Notes: generated by a model not told the origin, from the letters alone. A stretch of 64,000 nucleotides of DNA from Lewinella sp. LCG006 (GCF_040784935.1 NZ_CP160680.1:6119802-6183801); one strand, 5' to 3'. Positions 40,327-49,853 are shown, counted from the stretch's first letter. Made by a program: numbers and translations.

Positions 40327-43152
40327 CTAGAGCTTGAAAGCCAGACTAACAAAGTAGTTGCGTCCGAAACTGTAGAAGTAGTTATTCGGGAAACGATCAA
40401 CATCTTTGGTTTCGAAATCAAAGCGGAATTGCTCGTAGCCTCCGGTGCGGAAATCGGTCTTGTTGAGGATGTTGTTAACCCCAACATTCAGGTAAAGAAA
40501 GACATCATTGATCTTCCAGGATTTACCGCCAAAGATGTCGACGGTGAAAGCATCAGGCGTGCGTTCCTGGTCCAGGATGCTGTTCCACAACTCGCTATCC
40601 GGCCTTACGACCTCCTGTACTACCTCTGGATTGTCTGTATAGGAAATCGCTTCTGGCGTACGGCGCTCAGGGAAGAAGTCCAGCCAGGTTCCCGCAAAAT
40701 AGTTGAAGTTGATATTGGCAAACCAGTACTTCGGACTATTGTAGTTCAAACCAAAAGTAAATACTTCATTAGGTCCACCCGCAACGTTGAACTCCTTGAT
40801 ATAGACAGGATGCTCATCAATTTTCGAAGCCAATTGGTCCAGGTAAATCGTAGCTGTAGGCCGATTGGTGTAGATGTATTGCCCGATAGCCGCCACCGCC
40901 GACGCAGTAAGTGCAGGCGTAACTTTAGCCTCAATGGCCAACTCTACCCCGGCATGCTGGGTGTTGATGCCCGACATAATGTAGTTGACAAAACCGCCGC
41001 GCGTTCCTCCGTCAGGAGACTCAATGGCCCGATCCAGGAACAGCGAACGGTTGAAAACCTGGTCTTTAAACTGCGTGAAATAGCCGATGGCACGAATTTT
41101 CAGGTTCGGAGAACGCATCAGGTACCCCCCTTCAATGGAGAGAATTTTCTCTTCCGTAGGGTTGTCGATGACTTGGTTGCGTGTCCGTGGACTTGAGAAT
41201 ACATCACGTGCAAAAGGTGCCTGGGTTTGGTAAGCACCATTTACCAACAAGTAGTTTCTACCATTGAGTTTATAGGTGATTCCACCTTTAGCGCCCAGTT
41301 CCGTGAAGGAAACTACCGCACTTTTACCCGCACTGGTAGTAGGAAATTTACCGTTGGCAATATTACCAAACCGCCAGATATTTGACTGACCGTAACTTCC
41401 TGCTACGTAAAAATCAACTTTGGGGAAACGGAAATTAGCCTGTGTCCACAAGTCAAATTTGCGCATTTCGTAGTCGAAATCATAACCCCAGCGATCACCT
41501 TCTTCGAGGACCTGATTGGGAACATCCAGGTTATGCTCTACGAAGATACCCGAGCTATCGAATTCTGCAAAACGATCGACATTCAGGTAGAAGTCGCCGC
41601 CCAGCAGGTCATCAACCAGCTTGTAGTTTTCGGTCGTTTGGTTTTGGTACTGACCGCCAAACTGGATGGTAAGGTGATCATTCACAAAAGCTTCCAACAC
41701 CGTATTGGCATTGAGACGACTGAGGTCGGTACGACGATCCTCAACGATATACTGAGAACGCAGACCGGTAACGGTATTACCTTCAATACCATTAGCATCA
41801 TTGACGGTTGCGAAACTATTATAGTTGATCTGATAGATCTGATCCCAGTTGATTTGGCGTGTATTGACATCCGTCTGCCACAATGTGGTGATCTGATCTG
41901 CTACGTCTCCTTCAAAATAACTAGGAAGCTTACGGTAGTAGTTTGGACGAGGATCGGGGCCATCGTACCAGTCGAGGGCAGTATTGCCCGTGCGCCCCGT
42001 TTGATAGCCTAAAGAAGTTGTCAACTGAAGCTTTTCAGAAAGCGTCCAATCATTGCGTAAGATAACGATCGGCTGGTGGATGTTCTGCACCCGTGAATTA
42101 CGCTTTTTTCCGTTTTGCAAACCCCAATTGGAGTTGTAGAAGTTGCTCCCCGTCAAATCATAAGCTTCTTGCGTAGCACCGGAAATTTTACCCCGCTTGA
42201 TGGGTGCACCAAAAACGGTAAGGTTCAGGGTAGCTTTGTCTCCAAGGCGGCGATCAGCAGATAGGAAGTAAGAGTAAGCATCGTAGAAAGTACCTTCCAC
42301 GTAGCCTTCCTCCGCCCAGCGGCGCGAAGCCGAGAAACTGAAAGCCCAGCCACTTTCCAACATTCCTGTATTGTAGGTCGCCATCAAGCGGTTGGTGTAC
42401 GTTCGGTTAGAAGATGCGTAACCTACCCGGAGTTCTTTTCTTTGTGCAGAAGCACGCGTATCGATGATCGACGCTCCTCCTACACCACCATAAGCAAAAT
42501 TAGAGGCTCCTAAACCAATGGTGTTGGTACGTAGACGAAATACATCGTTGAGTCCTCCCCAGTGATTGAAGAACACCCCACCCGTTTCCAGATCATTTAC
42601 TGGCATCCCGTTGATAAGAACGTCCGTGTACTTGGCGTCATAGCCTCTGATGTTGAAGCGCGCACTACCGAAAGTAAAGGCGGCAGCCGAAACGAAGACA
42701 TCTCTGGAAGCAGAAAGTACACCAGAAATGTTCTGTGCGCCACCGCCGCCATCAAGATCATCACTACTAAGCGTAATGGTAGGGATAAATTCATCGGTCA
42801 CGGTAGGATCAGCACTACCAGAAGCAGCAAGGCCAATTCTTCCCAGATCTATCCTGGTGCCATTAGCGGTAGATACTTCTTTAGAGTAAGCCTGGTAACC
42901 TTCAATAAGAATGTTTACCAAGAGGTCTTCTCCTGCGGTCACACCTACATTCAACTCAAACTGCCCAAACGCATCCGTGCGCGTGTCATTGGACAAAACA
43001 CGAACTTCTACCCCTGGAAGAGGTTCGTTCGTACGTTGGTCAATAACCGTACCCGAAATAATGGTTTGTGCAGTTGCTAAATTGAAAGGTAGACAGTTAA
43101 GGAGCAGGAGGGCTAGCGTGGTTTTCACCACATGAATGCTCGTCTGTGTCAT
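40327..43152 (-). CDS. TonB-dependent outer-membrane receptor with carboxypeptidase-like domain
   Basis: 941 residues. Signal peptide at 1-28 (TLALLLLNCLPFNLATAQ), a regulatory-like beta-sandwich at 29-110 (ISGTVIDQRTNEPLPGVEVR), then the plug (FNIRGYDAKYTDVLINGMPV, GGVGGASIIDTRA) and a beta-barrel ending in the aromatic-final strand YFVSLAFKL. It imports a substrate across the outer membrane using TonB energy. It is smaller than SusC, and its partner is the DUF5689 lipoprotein rather than SusD. The divergent exported nuclease/phosphatase gene suggests nucleotides, oligonucleotides or phosphate-rich molecules. Confidence 0.92.
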   Translation of the reverse strand: MTQTSIHVVKTTLALLLLNCLPFNLATAQTIISGTVIDQRTNEPLPGVEVRVLSNDTRTDAFGQFELNVGVTAGEDLLVNILIEGYQAYSKEVSTANGTRIDLGRIGLAASGSADPTVTDEFIPTITLSSDDLDGGGGAQNISGVLSASRDVFVSAAAFTFGSARFNIRGYDAKYTDVLINGMPVNDLETGGVFFNHWGGLNDVFRLRTNTIGLGASNFAYGGVGGASIIDTRASAQRKELRVGYASSNRTYTNRLMATYNTGMLESGWAFSFSASRRWAEEGYVEGTFYDAYSYFLSADRRLGDKATLNLTVFGAPIKRGKISGATQEAYDLTGSNFYNSNWGLQNGKKRNSRVQNIHQPIVILRNDWTLSEKLQLTTSLGYQTGRTGNTALDWYDGPDPRPNYYRKLPSYFEGDVADQITTLWQTDVNTRQINWDQIYQINYNSFATVNDANGIEGNTVTGLRSQYIVEDRRTDLSRLNANTVLEAFVNDHLTIQFGGQYQNQTTENYKLVDDLLGGDFYLNVDRFAEFDSSGIFVEHNLDVPNQVLEEGDRWGYDFDYEMRKFDLWTQANFRFPKVDFYVAGSYGQSNIWRFGNIANGKFPTTSAGKSAVVSFTELGAKGGITYKLNGRNYLLVNGAYQTQAPFARDVFSSPRTRNQVIDNPTEEKILSIEGGYLMRSPNLKIRAIGYFTQFKDQVFNRSLFLDRAIESPDGGTRGGFVNYIMSGINTQHAGVELAIEAKVTPALTASAVAAIGQYIYTNRPTATIYLDQLASKIDEHPVYIKEFNVAGGPNEVFTFGLNYNSPKYWFANINFNYFAGTWLDFFPERRTPEAISYTDNPEVVQEVVRPDSELWNSILDQERTPDAFTVDIFGGKSWKINDVFLYLNVGVNNILNKTDFRTGGYEQFRFDFETKDVDRFPNNYFYSFGRNYFVSLAFKL

Positions 43153-43320
43153 ATTAACTTTTGAGTGAAAAAGCGACGCAAAGATAGTTTTTTCTTTGTT
43201 GCTATAAAAAGGGATTTTCCCAGATTTAACATAAAGTTAAAAGAAGATATGCGTTAAAATGCGGTACTTTGTCGCCGAAATTTCGTCTTAAACATCGAAA
43301 CCATACCTTACAACTGCCTT
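43153..43320. promoter_or_regulatory. Divergent promoter region, receptor and nuclease genes
   Basis: On the minus strand a perfect TATCTTTG -7 element lies at 43179-43186, 27 bp before the receptor ATG. On the plus strand TACTTTG at 43265-43271 is one base short of consensus and 50 bp before the nuclease ATG. Shared regulation is plausible. Confidence 0.5.
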
Positions 43321-44376
43321 ATGATTAAGCATTTCCGTAATCTTCTAGGTCTATCATTTGCCCTTTTTCTTACCCTTTCCTTGTCTGCACAAGAGCAGGC
43401 ATATAAGGTAGGGTTGCTGGGTTTTTATAACTTGGAGAACCTTTTTGACACCATTGACACACCAGATGTAAATGACACGGAGTTTTCTCCTGCGGGTGCC
43501 AAGAACTACAATGGCCGTCTTTATTATGATAAATTAAACAATTTAAGCCGCGTAATTTCCGAACTAGGCACTGACATGTCACCCGATGGTGTATCCATGC
43601 TGGGTGTTGCTGAAATCGAAAACCGCAGTGTTTTGGAAGATCTGGTCAGTCAAGAAAGCATTGCTGATCGCAATTATCAGATTGTTCATTATGACAGCCC
43701 CGATCGTAGAGGCATCGACGTAGGCTTGCTCTACAATCCCAAATATTTTACGGTGACCGAAAGTCGGGCCGTACCGCTCATGATTTATGAATTGAACGGC
43801 GAAGACCGTATCTACACCCGTGACATTCTGCTCGTGGGTGGCCTTTACGATGGTGAGCCCCTTTATGTGATGGTCAATCACTGGCCTTCCCGGCGTGGTG
43901 GTGAAGCCGCTAGTGCCCGCCTGCGCAATGCTGGTGCACTGGTGTGCAAAAACCTGAGTGACTCCCTGCGTACGGCTATTCCCAATGTCAAAATCGTCAT
44001 TATGGGTGACCTCAACGACGATCCCACTTCGCCCAGTGTTGCCCAGGTTCTCGCTGCCCAGGGCAAGAAAAACAAGGTGCGCAAAGGTGGCTTTTACACC
44101 CCCATGTGGGAGTTTTTCCGCAAAGGAATGGGCAGTAATGCTTATCGCGATGCCTGGAGTTTATTCGACCAACTCATACTCAGCGATAACTTTCTGGATG
44201 AGAACCAGAAAGGCTACCGCTTTTATCAAGCTTATATTTACAACCCCAACTACCTCATCCAGAAGAATGGTCACTTTGTAGGGTATCCCTTCCGTACTTT
44301 TGCTGGTGATGCTTATTTGGGAGGATACAGTGATCACTTTCCCGTATACATGGCCATCCTGAAACCGGTTAATTGA
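43321..44376 (+). CDS. Exported endonuclease/exonuclease/phosphatase family protein
   Basis: 351 residues with a signal peptide (LLGLSFALFLTLSLSAQ). All core motifs of the DNase I-like fold are present: FYNLENLFDTID, GVAEIENRSVLEDL (metal Glu), VNHWPSRRGG (His), IVIMGDLNDDPTSP (Asp/Asn) and GGYSDHFPVYMAI (catalytic Asp-His). It should hydrolyse phosphodiesters or phosphomonoesters outside the cytoplasm. Divergent placement from the TonB receptor and DUF5689 genes points to extracellular DNA/RNA breakdown for uptake of phosphate or nucleosides. Confidence 0.88.
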   Translation: MIKHFRNLLGLSFALFLTLSLSAQEQAYKVGLLGFYNLENLFDTIDTPDVNDTEFSPAGAKNYNGRLYYDKLNNLSRVISELGTDMSPDGVSMLGVAEIENRSVLEDLVSQESIADRNYQIVHYDSPDRRGIDVGLLYNPKYFTVTESRAVPLMIYELNGEDRIYTRDILLVGGLYDGEPLYVMVNHWPSRRGGEAASARLRNAGALVCKNLSDSLRTAIPNVKIVIMGDLNDDPTSPSVAQVLAAQGKKNKVRKGGFYTPMWEFFRKGMGSNAYRDAWSLFDQLILSDNFLDENQKGYRFYQAYIYNPNYLIQKNGHFVGYPFRTFAGDAYLGGYSDHFPVYMAILKPVN

Positions 44377-44840
44377 TGTATTCTCGCGAACAGGCTACGC
44401 AGATCAGGAAATCGTTTTGGACCACTTTTGGTCAATACATGCGACCAATACCTTCTGCTGATGGCCTGAAAGTCAACTGGATCAATTATAAAACAGGCTT
44501 CAAGGGATTGAACTTTAGTTTGGATGTTGATAAAGAAAAAGCCTACATCGGCATTGTACTAAACCAGAAAGATCCAGACCTGAGAAGCCTGTTTTACGAG
44601 CAACTCCTAGAACTCAAGGGCTTACTTCATACGCACATGGGCGAAGAATGGAGCTGGGAAGAAGTGGCTACTAATGCCCAATACCAGGAAATTAGTCAGG
44701 TCTACACGCTTCTACCAGGAGTGAGCCTCTTTCATCAGGAAGATTGGCCTGCCATCATTTCTTTTTTCAAAACCAGGTTGATTGCCCTGGATGAGTTCTG
44801 GTCCATGGGGAAGTTTCACTTTGAGCCGTTAAAGTTTTAG
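44376..44840 (+). CDS. DUF4268 domain protein
   Basis: 154 residues, ATG overlapping the previous stop by one base. YSREQATQIRKSFWTTFGQY, VNWINYKTGFKGLNF and YIGIVLNQKDPDLRSLFYEQ are typical of DUF4268, a domain related to the PD-(D/E)XK-type helper domains of restriction-like proteins but found here alone. Cytoplasmic and soluble. Function unknown; translational coupling to the exported nuclease may be incidental. Confidence 0.8.
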   Translation: MYSREQATQIRKSFWTTFGQYMRPIPSADGLKVNWINYKTGFKGLNFSLDVDKEKAYIGIVLNQKDPDLRSLFYEQLLELKGLLHTHMGEEWSWEEVATNAQYQEISQVYTLLPGVSLFHQEDWPAIISFFKTRLIALDEFWSMGKFHFEPLKF

Positions 44841-44908
44841 GGGGGACCACATGAGACACTTAAGGACACATGAGCATATTTTCTTGAACTCCAATTCAAA
44901 TTCGCTGC

Positions 44909-46048
44909 TTACTTCAACACACGCTTCAATACCCCCAACAACTGGTCTACCTCTGCTTGGGTGTTGTGATGAGAAAAGGATACGCGGATATTTACAGCGT
45001 CATCATCGTCTCCGCGGAGGGCGCGAATGACGTGGGAACCCGTATCAGTGCCTGAGCTGCAAGCACTCCCACCACTTACACTGATGCCTGCAATATCAAG
45101 GTTGAACAGCAAGAGTTCCGTTTTTGGAGAAGCGGGGAAACGCAGGTTGAGCACCTTGTAGTGGCCTCCTTCGGGGTCGCCATTAAATTCAACGTCGGGA
45201 AAGTCTTTGGCGAGTTCCTCACAAAGATAGGTACGCAATGAGCGGATTTTTTGCTCCCGCTCAGTACGTTCCTGATAAGCCAGATCCAGCGCTTTGGCCA
45301 TGCCTACTATGCCGTAAGTGTTTTCGGTACCCGCGCGCATATTGCGCTCCTGGGCGCCGCCATCGAGGTAAGGTTGGATGATGTTATCGCCATTGATGTA
45401 AATAAACCCGACGCCTTTAGGGCCATAAAATTTGTGGGCAGCTCCCGACAGAAAGCTGATCGGTGTCGCTTCTACATCAATAGGATAGTAGCCCATTGTC
45501 TGGACAGTGTCCGAATGAAAATAAGCGCCGTACTCCTGGCAAAGCGTACCTATCTCCTGAAGATCGATCATGGTGCCGATCTCATTATTGGAGTGCATCA
45601 AAGCAACCATTGTTTTCTGACTTTGATCAGCCAGCAGGCTGCGTAAGTGATCTAAGACCACCTGCCCTTTTTCATTAAGTTGTACGTGAACGATTTCGAT
45701 CTGATCACTTTGCTTGCTAATACTATCCAAAGAATGCAGCACACAGTGATGTTCCATAGGCGAAGAAATGATCCGGCGTACACCCAGATCACGCACAGCA
45801 CATTTGAGGGCCATGTTGTTGGCTTCTGTTCCGCCGGAAGTGAAGAAAATCTCGCCAATAGAAGCATTCAAGTGCTTGGCGATGGTGCGCCTTGCCTGTT
45901 CAATCGTTGTTCTGGCCTGGCGGCCTTCCGCGTGTATGCTGGACGGGTTGCCGTGTACTTCCTGCATTACCACAGTCATCGCCTCAATGACTTGGGGATC
46001 CAGGGGTGTGGTGGCGGCGTTGTCCAGGTATATTCTTTTCTTACTCAT
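44909..46048 (-). CDS. Cysteine desulfurase (NifS/IscS family)
   Basis: 379 residues. YLDNAATTPLDPQVIEAM at the start, HSDTVQTMGYYPID for cofactor contacts, Lys206 in GAAHKFYGPKG as the PLP lysine, and Cys330 in SVSGGSACSSGTD as the persulfide cysteine on its mobile loop. It provides sulfur from L-cysteine for Fe-S clusters or tRNA thiolation. It is class I (IscS/NifS-like) by the SSGTD loop. No isc or suf genes accompany it; the next gene is another class V aminotransferase. Confidence 0.94.
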   Translation of the reverse strand: MSKKRIYLDNAATTPLDPQVIEAMTVVMQEVHGNPSSIHAEGRQARTTIEQARRTIAKHLNASIGEIFFTSGGTEANNMALKCAVRDLGVRRIISSPMEHHCVLHSLDSISKQSDQIEIVHVQLNEKGQVVLDHLRSLLADQSQKTMVALMHSNNEIGTMIDLQEIGTLCQEYGAYFHSDTVQTMGYYPIDVEATPISFLSGAAHKFYGPKGVGFIYINGDNIIQPYLDGGAQERNMRAGTENTYGIVGMAKALDLAYQERTEREQKIRSLRTYLCEELAKDFPDVEFNGDPEGGHYKVLNLRFPASPKTELLLFNLDIAGISVSGGSACSSGTDTGSHVIRALRGDDDDAVNIRVSFSHHNTQAEVDQLLGVLKRVLK

Positions 46049-46073
46049 GCGTTGTTTAAATTCTCATCCAAAC

Positions 46074-46153
46074 TCAGTAGAGGGATACAGGCTACTTCGC
46101 ACCCTTTTTAGTAGAGGGTAGAGAGATTGAAAGACCAATACTCATTAATTTCC
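46074..46153. repeat. 78-nt dispersed repeat, copy 1
   Basis: Shares GGGTA(T)AGAGAT(T/G)GAAAGACCAAT and CATTAATTTCC, plus the preceding CTTCGC(A/G)CCCTT, with 55768-55844. No coding potential. Confidence 0.65.
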
Positions 46154-46248
46154 TAAACCAGTATATGGGCGATATTGGAAATAATAAAAGAGATAACTGC
46201 CTTTAACAAGACCAGAATCCCTATACCCTATACCTAGTACCTAGTACG

Positions 46249-46306
46249 GTGAGATTTACCTTGCACAAAGCCCACCCTTTAGGCAATACATAAAGGTAAA
46301 TCTCAC
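46249..46306 (-). terminator. Long hairpin one base after the stop codon
   Basis: GTGAGATTTACCTT (46249-46262) pairs perfectly with AAGGTAAATCTCAC (46293-46306) over a 30-nt loop. On the minus strand it begins 1 nt after the aminotransferase stop. It shares the GTGAGAT arm with the hairpin at 37219-37249. Confidence 0.6.
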
Positions 46307-46307
46307 A

Positions 46308-47801
46308 TTACAACTCGCGGCTAAACCAATCAGCTACCAAACCCGTTTCTGTGCCGATCTCGTTGCGGTGGTGAAACTCATTGGTGCGCGGATTATACTC
46401 GTAATCCTTGGCCCACTCCTGGTGGTTTTCGGCCAGTTCTTTGATGGCATCGGCAATGTACTGCACTTCTTCATTGCTCATGACCGGGTGAATAGACATC
46501 CTGATCCATCCTGGTTTATCGGTCAAGTCTCCGCGACTGATTTTATCCGTGATCGAATGGGAGAACTGTTGATCTACATTGAGCAGGTAATGGCCGTAAG
46601 TACCAGCGCAAGAACAACCTCCGCGTACCTGGATACCGTAGCGATCGTTCAGAATACGAACACCTAGATTGTAATGAAGGTTGCTGATGTAAAAAGAAAT
46701 CACGCCCAAACGCTGGCGATGTTGTTGGGCCAATAAGTTGAGATTAGGAATTTGGTCGAAAACACTCCAGATGATCTCCAGTTGCTCTTCTTCGCGAGCG
46801 AGCATTTTGCGGACGTCCATCTGCTCCTTCAACTGCACACACAAGGCAGTGCGAATGGTTTGCAGAAATGCGGGCGTTCCTCCATCTTCCCTGGCTTCGA
46901 TAGATTCCAGGTACTTGTGTTCGCCCCAGGGGTTGGTCCAGTCTACAGTACCGCCGCCCGGATTGTCGGGCACCCGGTTTTTGTAGAGCTGAGGGTCAAA
47001 GATCAGCACCCCGGCAGATCCTGGCCCTCCCAAAAATTTATGAGGAGAAAAATAAATGGCATCAAGATGTTGAAGCGGATTCTCGGGCCGCATGTTGATC
47101 TCGATATAAGGCGCAGAACAAGCAAAATCGACGAAACACCAGCCACCGACACGGTGCATCATCTCAGCAATTTGGTGATAAGGTGTCTTTATTCCGGTTA
47201 CATTCGAGCAGGAAGTAATGGCAGCAATTTTCACCTTACGGTCCTGGTATTTTTCCAACAACTCACTCAGGCATTCCAAATCCGTCAAGCCTTGTGAACA
47301 AGGGCGAATTACCTCCACCTGGGCGATGGTCTCCAGCCAGGAAGTTTGATTAGAGTGATGCTCCATGTGGCTCACAAAAACGATGGGGCGCTCTTCGGGG
47401 CTGAGGCTTACTTTTTCGCGGAAACGCTCGTGAAGTTTAAGGCCCAGGATACGCTGAAACTTATTGACAACCCCCGTCATCCCTGAATTGGAAGAGATCA
47501 TCACATCTCTTTTGTGGGCACCACAATGCTGCTTGATAATTTCCTTGGCATGATGGTAGGCCATGGTCATAGAGGAGCCGGTGACGGTGGTTTCCGTGTG
47601 GGTATTTCCCACAAATGGTGCGATCTCTTCGGTGAGCAATGCTTCTATAGGCCCATACATCCGGCCGCTCGCTGTCCAGTCAGCATAGACCAAGGGCTGG
47701 TTGCCGTAAGGCGTATCAAAGCGCATATTATGCCCGATCACATTTTTGCGAAAAGCAGCGAAATATTGTTCTAAAGCAGTGGTAGTGGCAGTGGTAGGCA
47801 T
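46308..47801 (-). CDS. Class V aminotransferase-fold PLP enzyme (desulfurase-like)
   Basis: 497 residues, about 90 longer than typical SufS. LVYADWTASGRMYGPIEALL replaces the YLDNAAT opening, MEHHSNQTSW and WCFVDFACSAPYIEI contact the cofactor, and Lys255 in YFSPHKFLGGPG is the PLP lysine. RGGCSCAGTYGHYLL carries cysteines near the usual persulfide position. The enzyme probably releases sulfur or selenium from cysteine-type substrates, but long members of this family are not characterised. Neighbour of the bona fide cysteine desulfurase, with a repeat-filled 259-bp gap between them. Confidence 0.85.
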   Translation of the reverse strand: MPTTATTTALEQYFAAFRKNVIGHNMRFDTPYGNQPLVYADWTASGRMYGPIEALLTEEIAPFVGNTHTETTVTGSSMTMAYHHAKEIIKQHCGAHKRDVMISSNSGMTGVVNKFQRILGLKLHERFREKVSLSPEERPIVFVSHMEHHSNQTSWLETIAQVEVIRPCSQGLTDLECLSELLEKYQDRKVKIAAITSCSNVTGIKTPYHQIAEMMHRVGGWCFVDFACSAPYIEINMRPENPLQHLDAIYFSPHKFLGGPGSAGVLIFDPQLYKNRVPDNPGGGTVDWTNPWGEHKYLESIEAREDGGTPAFLQTIRTALCVQLKEQMDVRKMLAREEEQLEIIWSVFDQIPNLNLLAQQHRQRLGVISFYISNLHYNLGVRILNDRYGIQVRGGCSCAGTYGHYLLNVDQQFSHSITDKISRGDLTDKPGWIRMSIHPVMSNEEVQYIADAIKELAENHQEWAKDYEYNPRTNEFHHRNEIGTETGLVADWFSREL

Positions 47802-47918
47802 TGATATCTGAACTTGGTTGCGACAAAAGTAGTAAGCAAAAACGACATATAAGCGCTCAAAACTAACAGAAAATCAACTATTTTTCGTACCTTGTTGTTT
47901 TTGAGATAAAAATTAACG

Positions 47919-48137
47919 ATGAGAAGAAAGAAAGGATTTGACTATGGTAAAGGAAAGTACTACCTGACGATTGTAGATTTCCCTAATAACGTAACACTTC
48001 ACCGTATAGAGAAAGCTGCTGCTACCCGCGCTTATGAGCACTATATCGCTATCGGCAAGAAAGTTGAGTGGCTCGGCAAATGGGATGGTAAGAAGTTTAT
48101 CGAGGCCAAAGCGCCCCAAGCTTCTACCGCAGCTTAA
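47919..48137 (+). CDS. Conserved-looking small basic protein
   Basis: 72 residues: MRRKKGFDYGKGKYYLTIVD, then a helix with AYEHYIAIGKKVEWLGKWDG. Compact and basic with no membrane segment. It has its own promoter region, divergent from the PLP enzyme, and a very strong terminator, so it is expressed as a monocistronic unit. I do not recognise a function; nucleic-acid binding is possible from charge alone. Confidence 0.7.
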   Translation: MRRKKGFDYGKGKYYLTIVDFPNNVTLHRIEKAAATRAYEHYIAIGKKVEWLGKWDGKKFIEAKAPQASTAA

Positions 48138-48161
48138 AACAAATACTGCTAAGCAGAAACG

Positions 48162-48205
48162 CAAAAGCCGAAACTTACCGAGGGGTGAGTTTCGGCTTTT
48201 GTGTT
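48162..48205 (+). terminator. Strong intrinsic terminator
   Basis: CAAAAGCCGAAACT (48162-48175) pairs perfectly with AGTTTCGGCTTTTG (48188-48201), followed by tgtttttt. Confidence 0.9.
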
Positions 48206-48253
48206 TTTTGGGGGAGCCACATTAAGTTAAGCTATTATTTCTTACTTCTTTGT

Positions 48254-48287
48254 TAATGTGCGAATACACATTTATATTCGCGCATTA
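48254..48287 (+). promoter_or_regulatory. Hairpin in leader of FG-GAP gene
   Basis: TTAATGTGCGAATA and TATTCGCGCATTA pair with one mismatch, followed by atttttttatt. It looks like a terminator but lies 35 bp upstream of an ATG in the same direction, so it could be an attenuator or a second terminator of the preceding gene. Confidence 0.4.
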
Positions 48288-48322
48288 ATTTTTTATTATC
48301 TAACGTTTTAACTCTCTTTGAA

Positions 48323-49774
48323 ATGAAAAATCTAGTTTTATTCCCCCTCCTTGCTATTTTTATTGCTGGTGTACTCAGTGCCCAAACCATTAGTTTCGCA
48401 GAAAAAGAAATTCTTTTTGCTCACCCCGAGGGCACTACTTTCAATAGCCTTGAATTTGACAGCCCTTATCTTCCATGTGATTACAATAATGATGGCTTTG
48501 TTGACTTTGTAGGAAAGAGAGGTTCCCAGGAACAGCTCATCTTGAAAGGTACGGCCGTTGATACTTTCCAGGAAGTAAATGTGCTCCCAGTTGGATCACC
48601 TTCTGCAAATGTGGTTTTTGACGTCTTGGATTTTGATCAGGATGGAGATGAAGATATTGTTGCCCAACGCTATCTCCTGATCAATGAAGGAGATGATCTT
48701 TTTTCTTTCCTTAACGTGGGTTTAGGACTGGGCTTTGGCTTTGAGGAATTTATTATTGGCGTAGCTGATTTTAATGGTGATGGCCTTTCAGATCTGTTGG
48801 TGTTAAAAGATATTTTCTTCGAAAATGAGGAAATAGCTATCCTCACCAACAATGGTGATGGCTCTTTTACCAAGTGCATAGTTTATGACCAAACAGATCG
48901 CATTGGTGACACCGAAATAGGCGATATTGATAATGATGGTGATCTGGATATTGTCACGAGTACGAGTAATAGCAATGGCACAATATTCCTGATGAGAAAC
49001 GAAGGCAATTGTCAGTTTTCTACCAGTGAGATGATCTACGAAGGTTTCACGCCGCTTTCTAACCAAAGTATTGAGTTACACGACATGAATGGTGATGACC
49101 AACTAGATATCCTGGTTATCGGCTTCAGCTCTATCTTTATCTTTGAAAACACGGATGGCTTTGTAACCGAACCGTCTTTCACCAGTATCTCGACGGGACA
49201 AAACATTTTCTTTAATGTTGCCGATTTCAACAATGATAACAAAGCAGATCTCGCTGTTTTGACCGGAGTAAATTCCTTCAAAATCGAGGTCTTCGAAAAC
49301 CTTGGCAACCTGACTTTTTCGTCGGCACTACTAGCCGCTCCCTTTTCTCTAGTTCCGGCTTTCAGCATCCCTGATTACAATTATTACGAACAGAACATGT
49401 GCCTCTATGATTACGACGGCAATGGTACGCTGGACATCATCTTTACCAATGGCTTCGGCCCCTTGGGCAGCAATAATGTTTCACTGGTACTGAATACAAC
49501 CGAAGTGGTAAGCGTTGATGATATCTATGCAAATGCTACTGAGCTAGCCGTATTCCCAAACCCCGCAACCACCGAAATTAGCCTTCCATCCTCATTCAAT
49601 ACCAATGGTGATAAGGCCACCTTCTTCCAACTCATCAACATGAGTGGACAAACCCTAAAAAGCGGCTACCTGTCTGGTGCAAGCATTGAAATAAATGATT
49701 TGGCCGACGGTCAATACATCCTGCTATTGAATACGGATCGCGAGGTGTATCGTAGTAAATTCATCAAAAAATAA
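48323..49774 (+). CDS. FG-GAP/VCBS-repeat protein with T9SS type A sorting tail
   Basis: 483 residues. Signal peptide (LVLFPLLAIFIAGVLSAQ), then about seven FG-GAP/VCBS-like repeats with calcium-type loops such as PCDYNNDGFVDFVG, DFDQDGDEDIVAQ, DFNGDGLSDLLVL, DIDNDGDLDIVTS and DYDGNGTLDIIFT, folding as a beta-propeller. The last 80 residues (LAVFPNPATTEISLP, INDLADGQYILLL, SKFIKK) are the C-terminal domain recognised by the type IX secretion system, so the protein is exported and attached to the cell surface. Likely adhesion or ligand binding. It is single, with hairpins on both sides. Confidence 0.9.
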   Translation: MKNLVLFPLLAIFIAGVLSAQTISFAEKEILFAHPEGTTFNSLEFDSPYLPCDYNNDGFVDFVGKRGSQEQLILKGTAVDTFQEVNVLPVGSPSANVVFDVLDFDQDGDEDIVAQRYLLINEGDDLFSFLNVGLGLGFGFEEFIIGVADFNGDGLSDLLVLKDIFFENEEIAILTNNGDGSFTKCIVYDQTDRIGDTEIGDIDNDGDLDIVTSTSNSNGTIFLMRNEGNCQFSTSEMIYEGFTPLSNQSIELHDMNGDDQLDILVIGFSSIFIFENTDGFVTEPSFTSISTGQNIFFNVADFNNDNKADLAVLTGVNSFKIEVFENLGNLTFSSALLAAPFSLVPAFSIPDYNYYEQNMCLYDYDGNGTLDIIFTNGFGPLGSNNVSLVLNTTEVVSVDDIYANATELAVFPNPATTEISLPSSFNTNGDKATFFQLINMSGQTLKSGYLSGASIEINDLADGQYILLLNTDREVYRSKFIKK

Positions 49775-49806
49775 CCTTCGCTGACCATTTTTCTGCTTAA
49801 GTTTTT

Positions 49807-49853
49807 AGCGGCTGTTTGAGTCTTTGCCTAGCAAATGGATTCAAACAGCCGCT
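49807..49853 (+). terminator. Hairpin terminator after T9SS cargo gene
   Basis: AGCGGCTGTTTGA and TCAAACAGCCGCT form a perfect 13-bp stem over a 21-nt loop, about 33 bp after the stop. Confidence 0.75.
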
